From positions 1 to 64,000 of the forward strand of contig NZ_FQXJ01000016.1 in the NCBI RefSeq assembly GCF_900129935.1: a stretch of DNA of 64,000 bases, in the 5' to 3' direction. This DNA comes from Desulfosporosinus lacus DSM 15449 (GTDB lineage Bacteria > Bacillota > Desulfitobacteriia > Desulfitobacteriales > Desulfitobacteriaceae). The position numbers and the translations under genes are program-made. The notes under the pieces were generated by a model. That model worked only from the letters and a program-made list of their open reading frames with translations, was not told the origin of the DNA and did no database searches. This document shows, piece after piece, positions 9,301-18,622 of the stretch (position 1 is its first letter; every line of letters starts with the position of its first letter).

Positions 9301-10547
9301 TGGAATCCCTTGATTTCATCGCCACGATCGTTTTTGATGAAGTCAAACATACTGCGTTGGTTGGAATCAAACGCAGATGAAATGTGTTTCAAAAGCAGGG
9401 CGGTGTATGGATGAATCGGAAGAATTTTTTTCAGTTCATCGTCAGATATGTGAGCCTTATCTTTTACAAGCTGCCGGGAGTCATGTGTTCTTTCATACAA
9501 CTCGTCAGCAGTTTCAATCCAGTCTGCCTGTACCTGTGTATCCTCGTTTTTTTCCATTGCTGCACCCATCAGTTGAAACGCCATATTTTCAGGCAATTCA
9601 ATATTACAGATAGGGCTAATAAAACGACCAAGGATTTTCTTCCAATCATTGTCGGTTTCAGGGAAGATATGCGTAACATTGTGTGTTACCACAATTAGAT
9701 AAAATGGGTCGCTGCCGCTGAGGTCTGCAATCTTTTGGAAGCCCGTCAAGGCTCTCATGTTGTTTCTGAAGTATTCAGTGAATTCATCCCAAATAAACAC
9801 AATTGCTTTCAGGTTGTTTTCTTTTATGACTGCCTTAATCCATTCCACAAGGCCATCTATATCAAGCGTCAGTGCTTTGAACTGCTTTTCATCACCAACC
9901 TTCATAATCTTGCCCATGAGTTCCTGCAAGCTGTCTCCAGTGTATGTATTCAGTTTTTTGATAATGGCGTCAACGTCATCTCCAGAGAATAGCTCGGCAT
10001 ATTCAGTAGTGATCAGCGCATCAAAGGCATTCATTGCCCAAGGTTCGGACAGCCACTTAATAGAAGCATTCTTCAATGTGGCCTGTGCATTGCTTTTAAT
10101 GCCCGCCTCTTTTAATGCATGAATAATACTGTCCTGCATAGCAGAAACCAGATTTCCGTCCCCACGAATGCTGGAAGAACCGTAGCGATGCACTGTTAGA
10201 ATTCTCTGCTCACCGCTCTTAATCTGCTGAAACTGATTAAAAAGATCGTTGCTCAACTGATCCTTGTACTTATCAAAATACTCACGAGTATCCGCTTCGG
10301 ATGCATCCAGCAGCTTCTTCAAGGTAAGCACTGCATGGGATTTGCCTGTTCCGTATGCACCTTCCACCCAAATGGAAACACGCTGCTTTCTGGATATAAC
10401 ACTTACTGTATCCTTCACAAGCTTAATGAATGTCTCATGAGGATAGAATGTTTTCCAAAGGTCAGGCTTATCATTTATGATTGCTTCATTAACCTGGGGA
10501 AAATATTCTGGGTTAATGTCAAAATAGTCACGATATTTATCTAACAT
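6357..10547 (-). CDS. brxC: BREX large P-loop ATPase BrxC
   Basis: This 1396-residue ATPase matches the BrxC/PglY family in size and order. Walker A is at residues 61-71 (VEGAYGTGKSH). A Walker B-like strand (KAIVFIWDEFTEYF) lies near residue 255, followed by a sensor-like FYLIVVTHNVTHIF. The rest is a long mainly helical region with no membrane segments. It lies between brxP and pglZ with 11-base gaps on both sides. In BREX systems this protein forms part of the modification and restriction complex. Codon use and GC content resemble its neighbours. The specific type 4 assignment comes from the operon content, not from this protein alone. Confidence 0.88.
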   Translation of the reverse strand: MLDKYRDYFDINPEYFPQVNEAIINDKPDLWKTFYPHETFIKLVKDTVSVISRKQRVSIWVEGAYGTGKSHAVLTLKKLLDASEADTREYFDKYKDQLSNDLFNQFQQIKSGEQRILTVHRYGSSSIRGDGNLVSAMQDSIIHALKEAGIKSNAQATLKNASIKWLSEPWAMNAFDALITTEYAELFSGDDVDAIIKKLNTYTGDSLQELMGKIMKVGDEKQFKALTLDIDGLVEWIKAVIKENNLKAIVFIWDEFTEYFRNNMRALTGFQKIADLSGSDPFYLIVVTHNVTHIFPETDNDWKKILGRFISPICNIELPENMAFQLMGAAMEKNEDTQVQADWIETADELYERTHDSRQLVKDKAHISDDELKKILPIHPYTALLLKHISSAFDSNQRSMFDFIKNDRGDEIKGFQWFIDNCGPFDTNPLLTIDMLWDFFYEKGKEYLSHDIRSILDCFSFAFTKNLGRDEQRVLKTVLLLQAISQKTGDTVELFIPNEKNVNNAFEGSDLENDEAARIADSLIPDVLFRKQMSGGKFQYSALINAGNAVELDKEKENQRKKSISALINEGDIASAISLGGALRSRYFIKYVAASDFKSTINLLRNQEGTLGNRIAAVVTFAKDEAESAIIGKQIKEAIADGSYHMVFIDASITPLGGDLMEQYVEAMANAVINLKQDRGLAAQYEANAKEVLKKWKNKITGGEFVVYTEDKPVGERATTLDLLYSELSAINKKLYPNGLETGKAVTETMWQATSLPAGVDCGANQTTSGQYRSGNPQTKLESYIGDEAWQKENYWTDKPYLPISRIKQYVEDIIATAFKMDRKISIAQIYDALKEEPYGFMPCNLTAFVMGFVLKEYTNGSFSWSDGITNDALSVHKLKEMIVEVIKHNGTPIPRYKDKYIVTMTANEKAFNESSSKIFDISLNLCSSVEQTRERIRQKMKELSFPIWCLKSIVDTTTLKTDKQKVVELIDNFTAIANNSSASKSDSDIALDIGRLCIENVNLVEDATTLISKEKCTEGMDSYLHTYAEGILISLASEIGDGGQYINRLKKKFDADAANWVWNTDTANQKIAEVILEYQIIVASNKVLPKNISFDATIHEWCDRCNLIRISYMYAKNNWDELSEFMELLYNMKKSGQLLDAQRQRFLEQVSVNGSAFNAFYNNQTETFKKACAFFVGQFTDEEVKDIFMLLPSGMFTAEKAAYQNTVQTTVEKFVSEQGSAKLKKFWKEKTGTENPRDWSDKYLTPILCMVPDKDVQAARLAFGTVSKKQPDKASIEKTMEFFEHADFFDRLSSKEERDKAFCATIIKSYNVMLDAVDEVRKYLSDVMTPRSYDWFGLPEVDKQLCQMAEFKYNQNGCEKALEKIDGMDVADVKRYLKELIRDNMIVGMEIIKGN

Positions 10548-10558
10548 TTCTCTTCCTC

Positions 10559-12877
10559 CTAAAACAGACTTAACACATCCTGCGACGATTTGTCGCTGCG
10601 GAGTGTTATATTATCAAGATCAAGTGTAAAGGATGCATTGATGAATTCCGGGTAGTTGATGCTCAGGCCATTCAGAATCTTTTCCATCTGCTCTCTGTCC
10701 AAGCCAAAAATCTCGCTTGGGCTGACACCATCACCGTCAATTTCGTGATTGAGTAATCTACTCAATGTGAATTGATAATAGTCACCGCAAGCCTCTGCAA
10801 ATTTGAAGAGGGCATAGAGAACAACGCGAGGGTCTGGATTCTGCCATGGGGTACGGGTTATTGAAACAACGCGATTTTTCTCTTTCGTCGAAAAGCCCAT
10901 TCCTACTTCACCGAATGGAAGTTCAACAAATCTTGAGAACGATCTGAAAATATCTACAGCAGCTCTCTCATTCGTGCCACTTTCAATCAATAGTGATGCT
11001 ATATATTCTTTTTTAAGAACTTCATTCATGCTCAAATTTTTAACAAACCAGTTGATTTGAGGAGAATACGTAAGGTTGGTAAGAATGATAGCCCAGCTTG
11101 ATGAATTATCTAATCCGATGTTTTCTATGATTTGTGCAGTAGGTGTAAATGTTTCACCGTTTATCAATTCAGCATCCCTTAAAAATTTCTTAAAAAAGCT
11201 GAACATTTGGGAACCAAGAGAGTTGTTAATAACAAAATCATTTTTCAATTCAAAATATTGGTTAATCCATTCGAGCTTCGGTGCATGAGTTGAGTAACGA
11301 TTTAAACTTTTACTTTCCATTTTAGAACCTCCTTTAGGCATTTCCAAGGATTTATAAATAAGGCAACCTTTATCAACTTTGTGGCACTGTGAGCAATGTA
11401 CACATTTATCACTGATGTGAAGTATTCCATTTTTCATGCTGATGCAGCCATTCTGGCAGTCAACCTCACACTCACGGCAACCAATGCAGCATGATGATTT
11501 ATGAAAAACATTCTTCAGCAACTTTACAAAAAGCGGATCTGATTTTGCAAGGTGGCCCTCAATGTAAACATCATATCCATTTTGAACATCGACCACAGCA
11601 AATGAATACTCCTTATCCTTGAAAACCATTTTATAAGGTGATTCATCATTCAGTAAAACACCTACAGTTTTCATCCATTCTTTCCAATCTGTTTTAGGAT
11701 TGCGTACTTTTAATATTTGATTATTTCCATCAGTTGTTTCTTTACATCCAATATTTAAAGATACATCGCGTCCATTCATCCTTGCTTTCCATCCCGTGTT
11801 TGATAAAAACTCTTTTAATCTTTCAGGTGATTGGATGCTCTCTTCATACATTGATGAAATCATGTCCATGTATACGTCAACATCTTTGGTGTAGCAAGCT
11901 CTTCTAAAAAAAGCGTTCTTTTCGGACACATTGGGGCAAACTAAGCAACCTGCTCTGTTATTCCCCTTTTTGTATGCCTCGTTTAAAATCAAATTTTCGG
12001 AATAAACGTAAAGATATAATTCGGCTGAATTCCATTCTAAGATTGGATTACAACCGTACTGTCCTTTATGCTTTTCGCCTAAACTGACATAGTCGTATTC
12101 GCCGCGAGAGGCACTCTCGCTTGCGCGAACTCCGATAAAAGCCATTCCGGTAAAATTAGTCTTACCCGTTTTCTCTCTAAGTGCAAGAATCTGTGGTGCT
12201 GTCTTATGAACGCTGCAACACCATCTTGTGACCTTTGCTGGCGGGCCAAACTGTCTCCATGTGTACTCCGGCGTAAAATCTGATTTTGCTCTAATAAAAT
12301 CTATTCCGCACGAACTACAATTTTTCTCCGTGGAGTCGACAACTGTATATGTGTCTGGAAATTCCATGCCTGTATCGCCAAACAGCACCTTGAATACATT
12401 GTGCGGCAAAGCCCGCTGGACAATATCCAATGTAACGACGCTGTCTTTGCCACCACTGAATGCGACATAGAACACATCAACTTTGTTCTGGTAATCAATG
12501 TATGTGTTGTAAACCTTCTTGATGGTTTCCTGAACAAGTCCTTCTAATATAGTCTTATTCTTTTCCACCATACCTTGTATATCCACAAAGCTAAGCGGTT
12601 CTCCATTTGGTTCAGGTTCTTCCAAAATCACAATTTTCGGGGCAGTATAAAGTGATCCGCCTTTGGTTTGTGCCACTTTTCGTCCCCTATAATAGTAGCT
12701 GTTTGCTTCTGCCCACATATAGGGGAAAGTATCATTTTTTTCGTAGTTCCAATACTGGTCAAGGCCCAGAATATCGAGTTCCTTATAGTAGACGGGGCGA
12801 GGCTCCTTACTGAATCCAAGCGGTGAGCTGTTCAGCAAAAGTCCGCCCGTTGATTCATCAAATTCATATGAGTACAT
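10559..12877 (-). CDS. brxP: PAPS-reductase-like sulfurtransferase with ferredoxin domain (BrxP)
   Basis: This 772-residue protein carries the PP-loop of PAPS reductases and DndC (FSGGKDSVVTL, residues 140-150). A TRWCCSVHKTAP segment follows with C220/C221, and GCLVCPNVSEKN with C311/C314, the cysteines expected to hold an Fe-S cluster. Residues 463-505 form a two-cluster ferredoxin-like segment (CCIGCRECEVDC, then CVHCSQCHKVDKGC). The last ~250 residues are helical and unassigned. DndC activates DNA for sulfur insertion, and the resemblance suggests a similar ATP-dependent sulfur step here. A PAPS-reductase-like protein in place of the PglX methylase is the hallmark of BREX type 4. The gene is 6 bases after the 1078-residue gene. 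Confidence 0.88.
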   Translation of the reverse strand: MYSYEFDESTGGLLLNSSPLGFSKEPRPVYYKELDILGLDQYWNYEKNDTFPYMWAEANSYYYRGRKVAQTKGGSLYTAPKIVILEEPEPNGEPLSFVDIQGMVEKNKTILEGLVQETIKKVYNTYIDYQNKVDVFYVAFSGGKDSVVTLDIVQRALPHNVFKVLFGDTGMEFPDTYTVVDSTEKNCSSCGIDFIRAKSDFTPEYTWRQFGPPAKVTRWCCSVHKTAPQILALREKTGKTNFTGMAFIGVRASESASRGEYDYVSLGEKHKGQYGCNPILEWNSAELYLYVYSENLILNEAYKKGNNRAGCLVCPNVSEKNAFFRRACYTKDVDVYMDMISSMYEESIQSPERLKEFLSNTGWKARMNGRDVSLNIGCKETTDGNNQILKVRNPKTDWKEWMKTVGVLLNDESPYKMVFKDKEYSFAVVDVQNGYDVYIEGHLAKSDPLFVKLLKNVFHKSSCCIGCRECEVDCQNGCISMKNGILHISDKCVHCSQCHKVDKGCLIYKSLEMPKGGSKMESKSLNRYSTHAPKLEWINQYFELKNDFVINNSLGSQMFSFFKKFLRDAELINGETFTPTAQIIENIGLDNSSSWAIILTNLTYSPQINWFVKNLSMNEVLKKEYIASLLIESGTNERAAVDIFRSFSRFVELPFGEVGMGFSTKEKNRVVSITRTPWQNPDPRVVLYALFKFAEACGDYYQFTLSRLLNHEIDGDGVSPSEIFGLDREQMEKILNGLSINYPEFINASFTLDLDNITLRSDKSSQDVLSLF

Positions 12878-12883
12878 GGTGAG

Positions 12884-15800
12884 TTATCCTTTCTGTGATC
12901 TTTGCGCGTTAGCATTAACAAGGATTTGCTCGATGGCTGCGTAGCTTCTTCGTACCAAAAATCCATTGTCGCAAAGATATTGCAAAGCATCCTGCTTATT
13001 GAGAGAAATCGTACTGTCCGCCAATGCACTTGTGATAAGTTCATCGAAGTTCTCAAATTTCGAGGTGCGTTTGACAATCGCTCCTACAGGCGTTCCAGCG
13101 TTAAAGCCGGCATGCAAAAGTTTATAGGTTTTACTGTAATCTGATACATAGTGTTCCAATAAAAATCCATTCCATGGAAAGCAAGCGTATGGAAAAGAAC
13201 CGAAGAGCCTAATTTCACTAATGGTTATATAATCGCCTACGCAAAAACGGTCAATTGCAGCGTCGGTTGCAATGCTGTCAAAATTTGCTTGCTCTTTAGA
13301 TACGAAATTCTCTTTGTCAATACGCAGAGAATTGCGATAGACAGAATCAAAGTAAATGGGAGTATCCAATTCTGTTTTCAACGCATTAAGCTGTGTGATG
13401 GTGAAATGCGCATGCGATTTTGCGTAATCTGCGAACACATCGGACATCGACAAATCTTCACCAAGAGCGCTGATGATTTTTCCCTTAAAGGAAAAGACGT
13501 CCCGCAATTTATAGCCAATTACATCTCTCATACCAAGTTGTGTGAGATACGGATAGCGCTCCAAAATAGACGGATACTTGGCAGAGATTGTCTCAATTAG
13601 TTCATTGCCGCCTATAAAATCTTTTTCATTTATGGCGTTCTGAATCAGATCAGTGATATTGTCAAGCTCTGCTGTAGTCAAATCAACAATATCGGCGTGA
13701 AAATACTCCCCCTTCTGATTTCGTACAAATTCGGCGCTGTTGCTACCTGCAACTGCCCAGATGATTTTATCTCTCGGAATCTGCGAGAGGGCTTTCAACA
13801 AATCGTCCGTCTGCATAGGTGCCCCATAAGTGATAACATAGTCACGAACTTCATCAGTGGGATCAACTTCCACACTACGGTCAGTAGCAAGGTAACCTCT
13901 GTTGATTACATAGTTACCTTCGTTGGTATAATCCAGGTATGTTTTCAGCATATCAGCGTTGTTAACACGCTGCCTTTGAAATTCGATTTCAAACTCTTTG
14001 TACAGGGCGTCATAATAAATAGCGTTTTTTCCATTGGAGAAACAATGTTCAATATAGGCAAGTAAGCGCTGTTGTGTTTCAGCGTCAACCATTGCTTCTG
14101 GAAGGTAAACAAAGTCTTTGTGTTGAATGGTTAGCCGCCTGATGTATTTGCGCATAGTCTCATCAGTTTCTTCCAGCGGTGCGCTGTATTTAATCTCCCA
14201 AAAGTTTCTGAAACGCCGCATTTCAAGACTGGACTCAATACGAAAGCCCTTCTGGTATTTTTCAAAAAGCAGTTCTTCATACTGAGTCAAGTCGACTTGG
14301 GGTTCATCTTTCGCAGTGCAAATGGTGTCTTTGTCACCCGATATGAATTCCACATATTTTTTCATAGCAGCGCGGAAACGATTGCGTTGCTGATCGTTAT
14401 AGTCTCGAAAAGCCGCATTACTCATTAAAACCTCTGACGCTTCTTTTACCACTCTGAAATCATTAGCTCCATAGAATTGCCCAACGTCCAGATTGTGTTC
14501 TTTTGAGAAGCTCTCACAGTTGTTAATTGCAGAGCAGTAGCTACGGGCAGTGGTAGTCGCCATCCCTTGTACTTGCGTCAGCCAAGTATAGAATTCGTTG
14601 CTCGCTGAATTATTTCTTCTACAATGGATAATCCCTTTTGAATAAGAATTTGTTTGTGCAGTGACCAATGGTTCTCCAGTGTGATACTCTAAAAATCTTC
14701 TCAATGCAGCGCTAAACCGATTGTGTTGTTGCGCATTATACGAGCAAAAATCATCGTCACCCATCAAGGTGCTAACAACAGTTTTAACCACTTCTGCGTC
14801 ATCCGTTTTATATAGTTGCCAAGGTTCAATGTGATGCTCTTTTGCATATTTTTCACAACCAGCTACAGCAGATACATAGTTATGTCCGGTATTCTTGGAC
14901 ATCCCTTGCACAGTTGTCAGCCAATCAAAGAAATCTGCACCGTCTGCTGAATTTGCCCGTCGGCGAGTTGGAACAACTGATTCGTCTTTTTGAGCAGAAT
15001 CTTTTTTAGCAGTGTATGCAATTACGATGTTATCATAATCAACATTGCATTTATCTAAAATCAGTCTGATTTTATCAACAATATTTGATGCACTAAGATT
15101 TGTCTCAACGTACAAGCCATCAGCAAACTGTTTTGGCGCAGCCATTCGGCATATACCAGCGGATCCAGAAATATCTACACGGCCACGCTCGCTAAGGCTA
15201 CACCCTTTCAAATCATATATAATGTTTGAGTAATTTTTTAAAAGACATTGTAGTAGCTGGATATAAAGATGCGTCCAGTTATTTATTTCATCATATCTTT
15301 CGCCGAAGTATTGAAAGTATTCAGTGCTGGTGAAAGCATAAGATGTGGGCTTTCTAAAATCAACAAATAACAAATATTCGACGTTTGTCGATTTCAAAGG
15401 ATCATTTTTATCAGAGATATTCTCCTGCCTATTCTGGATAGGTACAATAATTTCAGTGTCATCTGGAAGCGTGGATGTTACGGCTTCTTCACTAAGCGGA
15501 TTCTGATTATCTTTAATCCAGCTATAGTAATACTTCATTGCAGAAGACATTTTTTGCAGCTGGCTTTTGTGCTTAAAGCGGAAAACCATGTTTGATTCAA
15601 TAGTTTGTTTTACTGCTGCTACAGTCTTAATATCAGTAGTTTCAAATAATGGCTTTTTAAGTACTTTTATATGCCGACAGAAAGATTCAACCTCCGAATA
15701 GGTAAAATATAGTTCTGACATTTGATCTGGAGACACCTGAGTTGATAACCATGAAATATATTGATTTTGCATTGAGCTTTCATTGTCAGCCATATTTTTT

Positions 15801-16120
15801 GCCTCCATAAGTATTTTATCAAATGCGAGTCTGTCGTTATTATAAAGTTCAGCCATATCTTTAAAAAGTTTTGAAGCCCCATGCAAACCGCTTTTTTGGT
15901 GATGTATTAAGCTACTAATTATAGAAAACTGCATTGCGATGCCATTTTCATTTCGGAAAACATCATCAATCTCAATGCCTTTTTGAGCAGCCCGATTTCT
16001 AAGGGTGGTTGATAAGCCTCGGATGACTTCTTTTTTAGTGATAACACCGGAGTCGTATTTTTGACAGGATTCAATTAAGAGTGCTGTTTCATGTTCATCC
16101 CAAGGAACTCGGATTGCCAT
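12884..16120 (-). CDS. 1078-residue BREX-4 operon leader protein with three internal repeats
   Basis: I do not recognise a named family. Residues 1-70 (VPWDEHETALLIESC and on) resemble a Myb/SANT-like helical DNA-binding head. An ~83-residue helical unit occurs three times: residues about 120-201 (divergent), 397-480 and 509-593. The last two share the pattern WLTxVQGMxxxTxxxYxSAxxxCExxxKEH and end in NRFxAAxxxxxEx. The unit resembles the SAM-like N-terminal fold of tyrosine recombinases, so DNA binding is a fair guess. Residues 240-370 (VEYLLFVDFRKPTSYAFTS) form a mixed domain, and 600-1078 are alpha/beta with no visible catalytic motif. It is the first gene of the BREX operon and starts only 20 bases from a transposase remnant, so the native promoter region may have been replaced. 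Confidence 0.75.
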   Translation of the reverse strand: MAIRVPWDEHETALLIESCQKYDSGVITKKEVIRGLSTTLRNRAAQKGIEIDDVFRNENGIAMQFSIISSLIHHQKSGLHGASKLFKDMAELYNNDRLAFDKILMEAKNMADNESSMQNQYISWLSTQVSPDQMSELYFTYSEVESFCRHIKVLKKPLFETTDIKTVAAVKQTIESNMVFRFKHKSQLQKMSSAMKYYYSWIKDNQNPLSEEAVTSTLPDDTEIIVPIQNRQENISDKNDPLKSTNVEYLLFVDFRKPTSYAFTSTEYFQYFGERYDEINNWTHLYIQLLQCLLKNYSNIIYDLKGCSLSERGRVDISGSAGICRMAAPKQFADGLYVETNLSASNIVDKIRLILDKCNVDYDNIVIAYTAKKDSAQKDESVVPTRRRANSADGADFFDWLTTVQGMSKNTGHNYVSAVAGCEKYAKEHHIEPWQLYKTDDAEVVKTVVSTLMGDDDFCSYNAQQHNRFSAALRRFLEYHTGEPLVTAQTNSYSKGIIHCRRNNSASNEFYTWLTQVQGMATTTARSYCSAINNCESFSKEHNLDVGQFYGANDFRVVKEASEVLMSNAAFRDYNDQQRNRFRAAMKKYVEFISGDKDTICTAKDEPQVDLTQYEELLFEKYQKGFRIESSLEMRRFRNFWEIKYSAPLEETDETMRKYIRRLTIQHKDFVYLPEAMVDAETQQRLLAYIEHCFSNGKNAIYYDALYKEFEIEFQRQRVNNADMLKTYLDYTNEGNYVINRGYLATDRSVEVDPTDEVRDYVITYGAPMQTDDLLKALSQIPRDKIIWAVAGSNSAEFVRNQKGEYFHADIVDLTTAELDNITDLIQNAINEKDFIGGNELIETISAKYPSILERYPYLTQLGMRDVIGYKLRDVFSFKGKIISALGEDLSMSDVFADYAKSHAHFTITQLNALKTELDTPIYFDSVYRNSLRIDKENFVSKEQANFDSIATDAAIDRFCVGDYITISEIRLFGSFPYACFPWNGFLLEHYVSDYSKTYKLLHAGFNAGTPVGAIVKRTSKFENFDELITSALADSTISLNKQDALQYLCDNGFLVRRSYAAIEQILVNANAQRSQKG

Positions 16121-16140
16121 CCATCCACCTTCTCACATTT

Positions 16141-17050
16141 TCATCGGACACACTTAATTTTTGTGATGATGTTTTTGCAGCAGTACCGTCTAATTTTAGA
16201 ATATAGCCTGTCTAACAAAACTGACTTACTGCTCTCCACATTGTCCATCGTGAATGTTGACTGGTAAACATGAACTTTCTCAAATTCATCTTCCCAAACC
16301 TCAACTACCTCTAACTTATTCACCTTTGTTTTTGCCAATCGCAAACTCTTATTATTATTGTTTTTAGCTCGGACCACAACATCTAGTCCATGAGTTATGC
16401 AGTGGTTAATCCATACGGAATTACAGGCCAGAGCATCATAAACGACAACATCGATTAAGGTCTTATGACTCTTCCCTACGCCAGAAATCAGCCTCTTCCC
16501 GATGTTTAACTCTCCTTCGTCCTTTGAAGCAGAATCTTGTTCTGGCTTGTACATTTCAAAGTCGATTACCAATTTGGGACCCAACCCAATCGTGGACATG
16601 ACAGCTCCACTATGGAAAGAATGAGTCATTTTACCTTTGGTGTTTTTCAAACATTCTGAACAGCTTTTCTTATGGCTTCCGAAGAATTTGGTTCCATCGA
16701 TCGCAACCACAGTATATCCATCAATGGTTCCGTGATCAAAACCTTGTTCTCCACTGCCTTTTTGATAATTTGTCGATTGACTTGTTTAAGTCCGTCGAGA
16801 TCAATGACTTTGAGTGTATCTCTGAAGGCATCAACTTTAGGCAACTTCGTTCCTCTGGAACAACTTGACTAAATTCATGATTCTTGATCATAACATTCAG
16901 TTTATTAAAACTTCTTATCCTAAGTAAAAACCCAAATAACACAGGCAAAATAACTTGACCCGTTCTGTACGTTGGGTTTACTCTTTGGTCAGTTTGTCTG
17001 CACAAACCACGATTAATACTGTAGGCATCCTTCATGTACTTAACTAATTT
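16141..17050 (-). pseudogene. decayed DDE-type transposase
   Basis: Three overlapping minus-strand frames join into one protein. The first covers about 17035-16860 (INRGLCRQTDQRVNPTYRTG). The second, 16844-16740, reads LPKVDAFRDTLKVIDLDGL. The third, from about 16710, reads VAIDGTKFFGSHKKSC, then VVYDALACNSVW and VVVRAKNNN. The DGT and YDAL blocks look like the first and second acidic positions of an IS4-like DDE transposase. At least two frameshifts separate the parts and the C-terminal region is missing, so it is dead. It ends 20 bases from the start of the BREX operon. Confidence 0.75.
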
Positions 17051-17066
17051 TGCAAAGTAGTTTTTC

Positions 17067-17798
17067 TCATTTCAACCTCTCTCCCATACTTATTTTAGCG
17101 GAAGGAGAGGACTGATTGAAGATTAAAAACTCCGAATTTGATACACTTTTGAAATCGGATGAAATACAGCTATTATCAACGGATTGACTATGATTGAGGC
17201 TAAAGTTCTGGATACTTGAGGCATTTGCGCAAATACTATTGTCCCATATGTCAGCTAATGCAATTTCTAACGTATAACTAACGTCCCTTAGAGAATTCAC
17301 AAAGTTCCTTTAATTATTTTAACAATCTCCCATTCTCCATCTACTCCGATTTAAATAAATTTCTCATAAGATTGCAAATGTATCTACTTTTTCAGTAGGA
17401 TACTGAATTTAACTTCCCATAAGTATTCGACATTTAATAACACAGACCTCTTTTTTTACAAATAATGTGATTAATTTTCCATCCCTTACTTTTTTAATTC
17501 TAAAAAATATTGATAGAAAAATAGATTCTTCCTCTATTCTATAATCTTCTAAGATTAGAATAACAGATGCATTAGACAAAAAATTGCATCACTTCTCAAA
17601 ATCTTTAAGTGTTCCTTTGTTCATAATTGTTCACCTTATCTATACAATAGCTGCTTTACCTATAGATAATTCTCCATTCAACCTTACAGATCTAAGAAAT
17701 GGGTTTAACCCGATTCAATAGACATATTAAACGCACAATAGCTAGCTCTTTCGTATTCTTGCTTAATGTTTTATTGTTTTTCCACCCAGGTCTATCTC
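17067..17798. other. AT-rich intergenic stretch without a gene
   Basis: About 730 bases between transposase remnants. The only frame (17067-17300, minus) has no recognisable protein character. I see no RNA gene or clear repeat until the large hairpin at 17799. Confidence 0.6.
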
Positions 17799-17866
17799 AC
17801 TTCCTATTTACCTGATTGTCAAGGGCTTGGCGAAGCGTACCCTTGATTATTAGGTAAATAGGAAGT
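17799..17866. repeat. long imperfect hairpin at the IS3 end
   Basis: The first arm (17799-17813) and second arm (17852-17866) are perfect 15-base inverted copies (ACTTCCTATTTACCT and its complement). The pairing continues inward with mismatches to a CAAGGG/CCCTTG stem closing a ~14-base loop. There is no T-tract, so a simple terminator is unlikely. It lies just beyond the 3' end of the IS3 transposase and may be an element end or a separate small mobile repeat. Confidence 0.7.
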
Positions 17867-17898
17867 ACACTCACTGGCGGTGGAATAACATTGATCCA

Positions 17899-18530
17899 TC
17901 ATGCTGCCTTAATTACTTCCATTGGTACTTCATATTCATTGCTCGAATGCGAGCGCTGTCGATTATAAAATACCTCGATGTACTCAAATACTGCATCTTT
18001 GGCCTCGGCACGAGTTTTAAATCTTCGTCCATAGAGCCATTCTTGTTTTAACTTGCCCCAAAACGATTCCATAGGGGCATTGTCGTAACAGTTTCCTTTA
18101 CGACTCATACTGCAAATAAATTGGTTCTTTTGTAGTATCGATTGATATTCATGACTAGCGTATTGAACCGCCGCGATCTGAATGAACTAAAAGTCCTTCT
18201 TTGGACCCAGTTATGACGAGGGATTTTCTCATATGTTCTGCCATAGAAAAACCAACAATGGCCCTGCCACATAAATCCATGACACCTGCTAGATACAGCC
18301 ATCCTTCATCAGTAGAGATATAGGTAATGTCGCTTACCCACTTCTGGTTAGGTTTATCTGCGGAAAAGTTACGGTTTAATAAATTCTCAGCAACAGGAAG
18401 ATTATGATTTGAATTCGTAGTAGCTTTATATTTTTTAACCGTTTTGGATCGGATTCCGTTTTCCCTCATAAGCCTATAGACCCGATTCTTGCTAGGTGAA
18501 CCATCTGTTCTAAAAGCTTTTGTTGTACTA
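17899..18530 (-). pseudogene. IS3 OrfB transposase, C-terminal part, frameshifted
   Basis: The upstream piece (18469-18155) reads MRENGIRSKTVKKYKATT, then WVSDITYISTDEGWLYLAGVMD, the first part of the rve integrase core with its DITY aspartate. The downstream piece (18108-17899) has the typical SRKGNCYDNAPMESFWGKLK block, including the catalytic glutamate region, and ends with a YNRQRSH motif. A frameshift after LLVHSDRGGS separates them near 18155. Upstream the frame continues as RTDGSPSKNRVYRL to about 18530, where IS91 sequence begins. It is inactive because it is both split and shifted. Confidence 0.85.
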
Positions 18531-18622
18531 AACCGCTGCGCGGTGGCTTTTGGACGCTCTAATTAGTTTCATGATATCATCTTTTCTGTTTAATTCTATT
18601 AAATTTGAAAGGATGATTTTTC

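Noticed and set aside
9735-10122. long plus-strand frames opposite brxC
   Set aside because: Mirror frames of a strongly supported gene, with no motifs of their own.
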